Positions 32,796-34,497 of a stretch of DNA of 34,497 nucleotides are shown here, piece after piece. Numbering within the stretch: position 1 is the first letter of the stretch; each line of letters begins with the position of its first letter. The stretch is from UBA1715 sp964346725. Its GTDB lineage: Bacteria; Bacteroidota; Bacteroidia; Bacteroidales; UBA1715. The stretch is from contig CAYFVM010000026.1 of NCBI GenBank assembly GCA_964346725.1, positions 1 through 34,497 of the forward strand, in the 5' to 3' direction. The translations under genes were made by a program, and so were the position numbers. The notes beneath the pieces were generated by a model that ran no database searches, was not told where the DNA came from, and was given only the letters and a program-made list of their open reading frames with translations.

Positions 32796-33812
32796 GTGAA
32801 CAAAATTTCTCTCCATAGCATCATCCTCGTTGCGCTTGTCCCGATTTGCTTCGTGTGCGACTTGCTGTTTGGTAGTGTTCACATTCCTTTCAATACATTT
32901 ATTGACGTAATTCAAGGCAACCTAGAAGGTTCGCTCTGGCAAAATATCATTTTCAACCTCCGTTTGCCACGCGCCACAAGTGCGTTGCTCGTAGGCATGG
33001 CGTTGCCCATTTCGGGCTTGCTTATGCAAACACTTTTTCGTAATCCGCTTGCCGACCCGTATGTGCTTGGCGTGAGCACCGGCGCCAGTTTAGGCGTGGC
33101 ACTTTTCACCCTCGCCGGCGGACTTTCTCTCGGCATTTTTTCATCGTTGAGCGGAAGCGTAGGACTTGCACTCGCAGCATTGGCGGGTTCTTCCATTATC
33201 ATTTTCATCATCTTGGCAATTGCTCCCAAAATGAACGACACGGCGTCGCTGCTCATCATTGGAATTATGTTTGGAAGCATAACCTCAGCAATTGTGAGCA
33301 TGTTGCAATATTTTTCTAACCCCAACGAGGTGCACGCCTTTGTGCTTTGGACTATGGGAAGTTTTGCAAACATTGACAAAACGGAACTCTTGCTCATGGC
33401 GTGCTGCATTATTCCCACGGTGCTTGCCACACTCTTCATTCACAAACCACTTGATGCGCTTTTGCTTGGAGAAAACTACGCACGCGGATTGGGAATCAAA
33501 ACATCGCGGTTGCGGTTTGTTGTGATAGTGTTTTCGGCAATCCTCGCAAGCATTACCACCGCATTTGCCGGACCTATTGGGTTCATTGGAATGACGGTGC
33601 CGCACATTGCACGCTTTTTATTTCACACCACCAGCCACAAGCGCCTCATTATCAACTCACTACTGATAGGAATAAACCTCATGCTTGTGTGCGACATTAT
33701 CTCACAACTTCCGGGAATGCAAACCATGTTGCCCATCAACACGGTTACGGCAATTTTCGGTGCGCCCATCGTTATCTTTGTAATCTACAGAGGAAAACGA
33801 AACATACAATAA
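32796..33812 (+). CDS. FecCD-family ABC transporter permease
   Basis: A 338-residue inner-membrane permease with about ten hydrophobic segments. The hallmark blocks are LRLPRATSALLVGMALPISG, LFRNPLADPYVLGVSTGASL, and AFAGPIGFIGMTVPHIARFL near residues 255-275, which is the coupling region facing the ATPase. The start is taken as GTG at 32796, one base after the binding-protein stop. An ATG at 32760 in the same frame would overlap the previous gene by 35 bases and add KQPFLKNY. The length agrees with BtuC/FecD proteins. No ATPase gene follows in the window: the next gene, 234 bases on, is a lipoprotein. The ATPase must be elsewhere or shared. Confidence 0.9.
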   Translation: MNKISLHSIILVALVPICFVCDLLFGSVHIPFNTFIDVIQGNLEGSLWQNIIFNLRLPRATSALLVGMALPISGLLMQTLFRNPLADPYVLGVSTGASLGVALFTLAGGLSLGIFSSLSGSVGLALAALAGSSIIIFIILAIAPKMNDTASLLIIGIMFGSITSAIVSMLQYFSNPNEVHAFVLWTMGSFANIDKTELLLMACCIIPTVLATLFIHKPLDALLLGENYARGLGIKTSRLRFVVIVFSAILASITTAFAGPIGFIGMTVPHIARFLFHTTSHKRLIINSLLIGINLMLVCDIISQLPGMQTMLPINTVTAIFGAPIVIFVIYRGKRNIQ

Positions 33813-33899
33813 CATTACTTTTACGTTTATTTTTTATACTTTTTGTTTGCAATACGCTTATTTTCGAAAGTGTATTCTGCACACCATCGTAAAAAAAAC

Positions 33900-33967
33900 A
33901 TTATTTGTATTTTCTTCATTTACAAATAATTATTCTATTTGTTTTTAATAAATCAAAAAAAACAAAT
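33900..33967. repeat. Two consecutive AT-only stem-loops
   Basis: ATTATTTGTA (33900-33909) pairs with TACAAATAAT (33921-33930), and ATTTGTTTTT (33937-33946) pairs with AAAAACAAAT (33958-33967). Each has perfect 10-base arms and an 11-base loop. They lie in the 234-base gap between the permease and the last lipoprotein gene. They could end transcription or bind a regulator, but their AT content makes chance plausible. Confidence 0.4.
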
Positions 33968-34009
33968 GAAAAATACTCACAAAAAGCATTGCAAACAAGC
34001 GATTTGCCA

Positions 34010-34017
34010 TACATTTG
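34010..34017 (+). promoter_or_regulatory. Putative -7 box TACATTTG of the terminal lipoprotein gene
   Basis: TACATTTG matches TAnnTTTG exactly; ATTG at 33988-33991, 18 bases upstream, may be the -33 element. The ATG at 34047 leaves a leader of about 25 bases. Confidence 0.52.
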
Positions 34018-34046
34018 TGCCACAATAATCATTTAAAAAAAGTCTT

Positions 34047-34497
34047 ATGAAAAAATCAATTATTAAAACAATGTGCGCGTGTTCTCTTGCCTTAGTAGCG
34101 AGTGCATGCAGTGAAAAACAAGTTAAAGTGGATGATGATCCAACCTTGACATCAATGGGTTTTCAAGGTAAAACAATTGTGGTAAAAGATGCTGCAAACG
34201 ATGACAATCTTGTATTGAAAGTCTACTCGAGAAATGAAGAAGCTCTAGCTCTTTGCAATGAAAAAAATTTTACATTCGTGAGCGACTCTTTTGCTGTTCA
34301 AAAATATGATTCTGAAATAATTGCAACAGCAAAGGAAGAAGAAGAAATCATAAATGACATTGAAGAGGCAGAAGGAGGAGACATTGAAGGATTTGATTCG
34401 ACTTATATTGTATATGTTGTTCAAATAAACATAAAGAAACATGCAGAATTAGGATTCAGATTCGAAGAAGATTTGCCTAACCCATATGCCAACAATG
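34047..34497 (+). CDS. Putative lipoprotein, truncated by window end
   Basis: The frame is open from the ATG at 34047 to the window edge, 150 codons, so the C-terminus is unseen. The start MKKSIIKTMCACSLALVASAC is a lipoprotein signal with Cys21 in the lipobox. The visible mature part has a small beta-like opening (MGFQGKTIVVKDAANDDNLVLKV). An unusually acidic stretch follows (KEEEEIINDIEEAEGGDIEG, about residues 98-117). A Tyr/Val strand (YIVYVVQINIKK) comes next. I recognise no family. It has its own promoter box and is not part of the preceding transporter operon. Confidence 0.7.
   Translation, partial: MKKSIIKTMCACSLALVASACSEKQVKVDDDPTLTSMGFQGKTIVVKDAANDDNLVLKVYSRNEEALALCNEKNFTFVSDSFAVQKYDSEIIATAKEEEEIINDIEEAEGGDIEGFDSTYIVYVVQINIKKHAELGFRFEEDLPNPYANN

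Overview
The window looks like a chromosomal segment from a Bacteroidetes bacterium, most likely order Bacteroidales and probably from a metagenome-derived assembly. Three things point there. The DNA is AT-rich. Many genes are preceded by boxes matching the Bacteroidetes -7 element TAnnTTTG rather than by Shine-Dalgarno sites. The gene content is typical of the group: UPF0371, a PcrB/GGGP synthase-like protein, a lamin-tail secreted protein, a YbhGFSR-like efflux locus and subfamily-2 PyrF. I cannot name a genus.

Layout. 1-2673 (minus): the N-terminal part of an AsmA-like protein, a small lipoprotein and a conserved unknown protein. 2965-8647 (plus): two tandem, very similar long-chain acyl-CoA ligases, a small membrane protein and a UPF0371 protein. 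8658-10740 (minus): ComF, riboflavin synthase and a secreted TPR protein. 10824-14154 (plus): a tight operon of dCMP deaminase, S41 protease, phosphopantetheinyl transferase and GGGP synthase. 14159-18614 (minus): a TolC/HlyD/ABC/ABC-2 permease efflux locus. It is divergent from an AraC regulator followed by an O6-methylguanine-DNA methyltransferase (18774-20212). 20292-21251: a one-gene HTH-Fic protein with its own promoter, candidate operator repeats and terminator. 21392-23934: a fused shikimate dehydrogenase/shikimate kinase overlapping EPSP synthase. 23935-24381: a repeat-rich intergenic region. 24382-26726: lysA and asd, convergent on a shared terminator. 26774-30312: a secreted lamin-tail protein and an ATP-grasp-like protein of unknown substrate. 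30305-33812: an OB-fold protein, pyrF, and a siderophore/cobalamin-type binding protein with its permease. 34047-end: a truncated lipoprotein.

Metabolic themes are aromatic amino-acid synthesis (AroE-AroK, AroA), the aspartate/diaminopimelate pathway (Asd, LysA), riboflavin, pyrimidines (dCMP deaminase, PyrF) and lipids (acyl-CoA ligases, GGGP synthase).

The most unusual features are as follows. The efflux locus carries three separate defects: an in-frame stop in tolC, a frameshift in the ATPase, and a permease that looks like the start of one paralogue joined to the end of the next. The AroE-AroK fusion is uncommon. The HTH-Fic gene has repeats around its promoter. The ATP-grasp-like family is unassigned. 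Two runs of 100 N are each flanked by identical 55-bp ends, so both appear to be assembly joins, not real gaps. I found no CRISPR array, rRNA, tRNA, insertion sequence or prophage.
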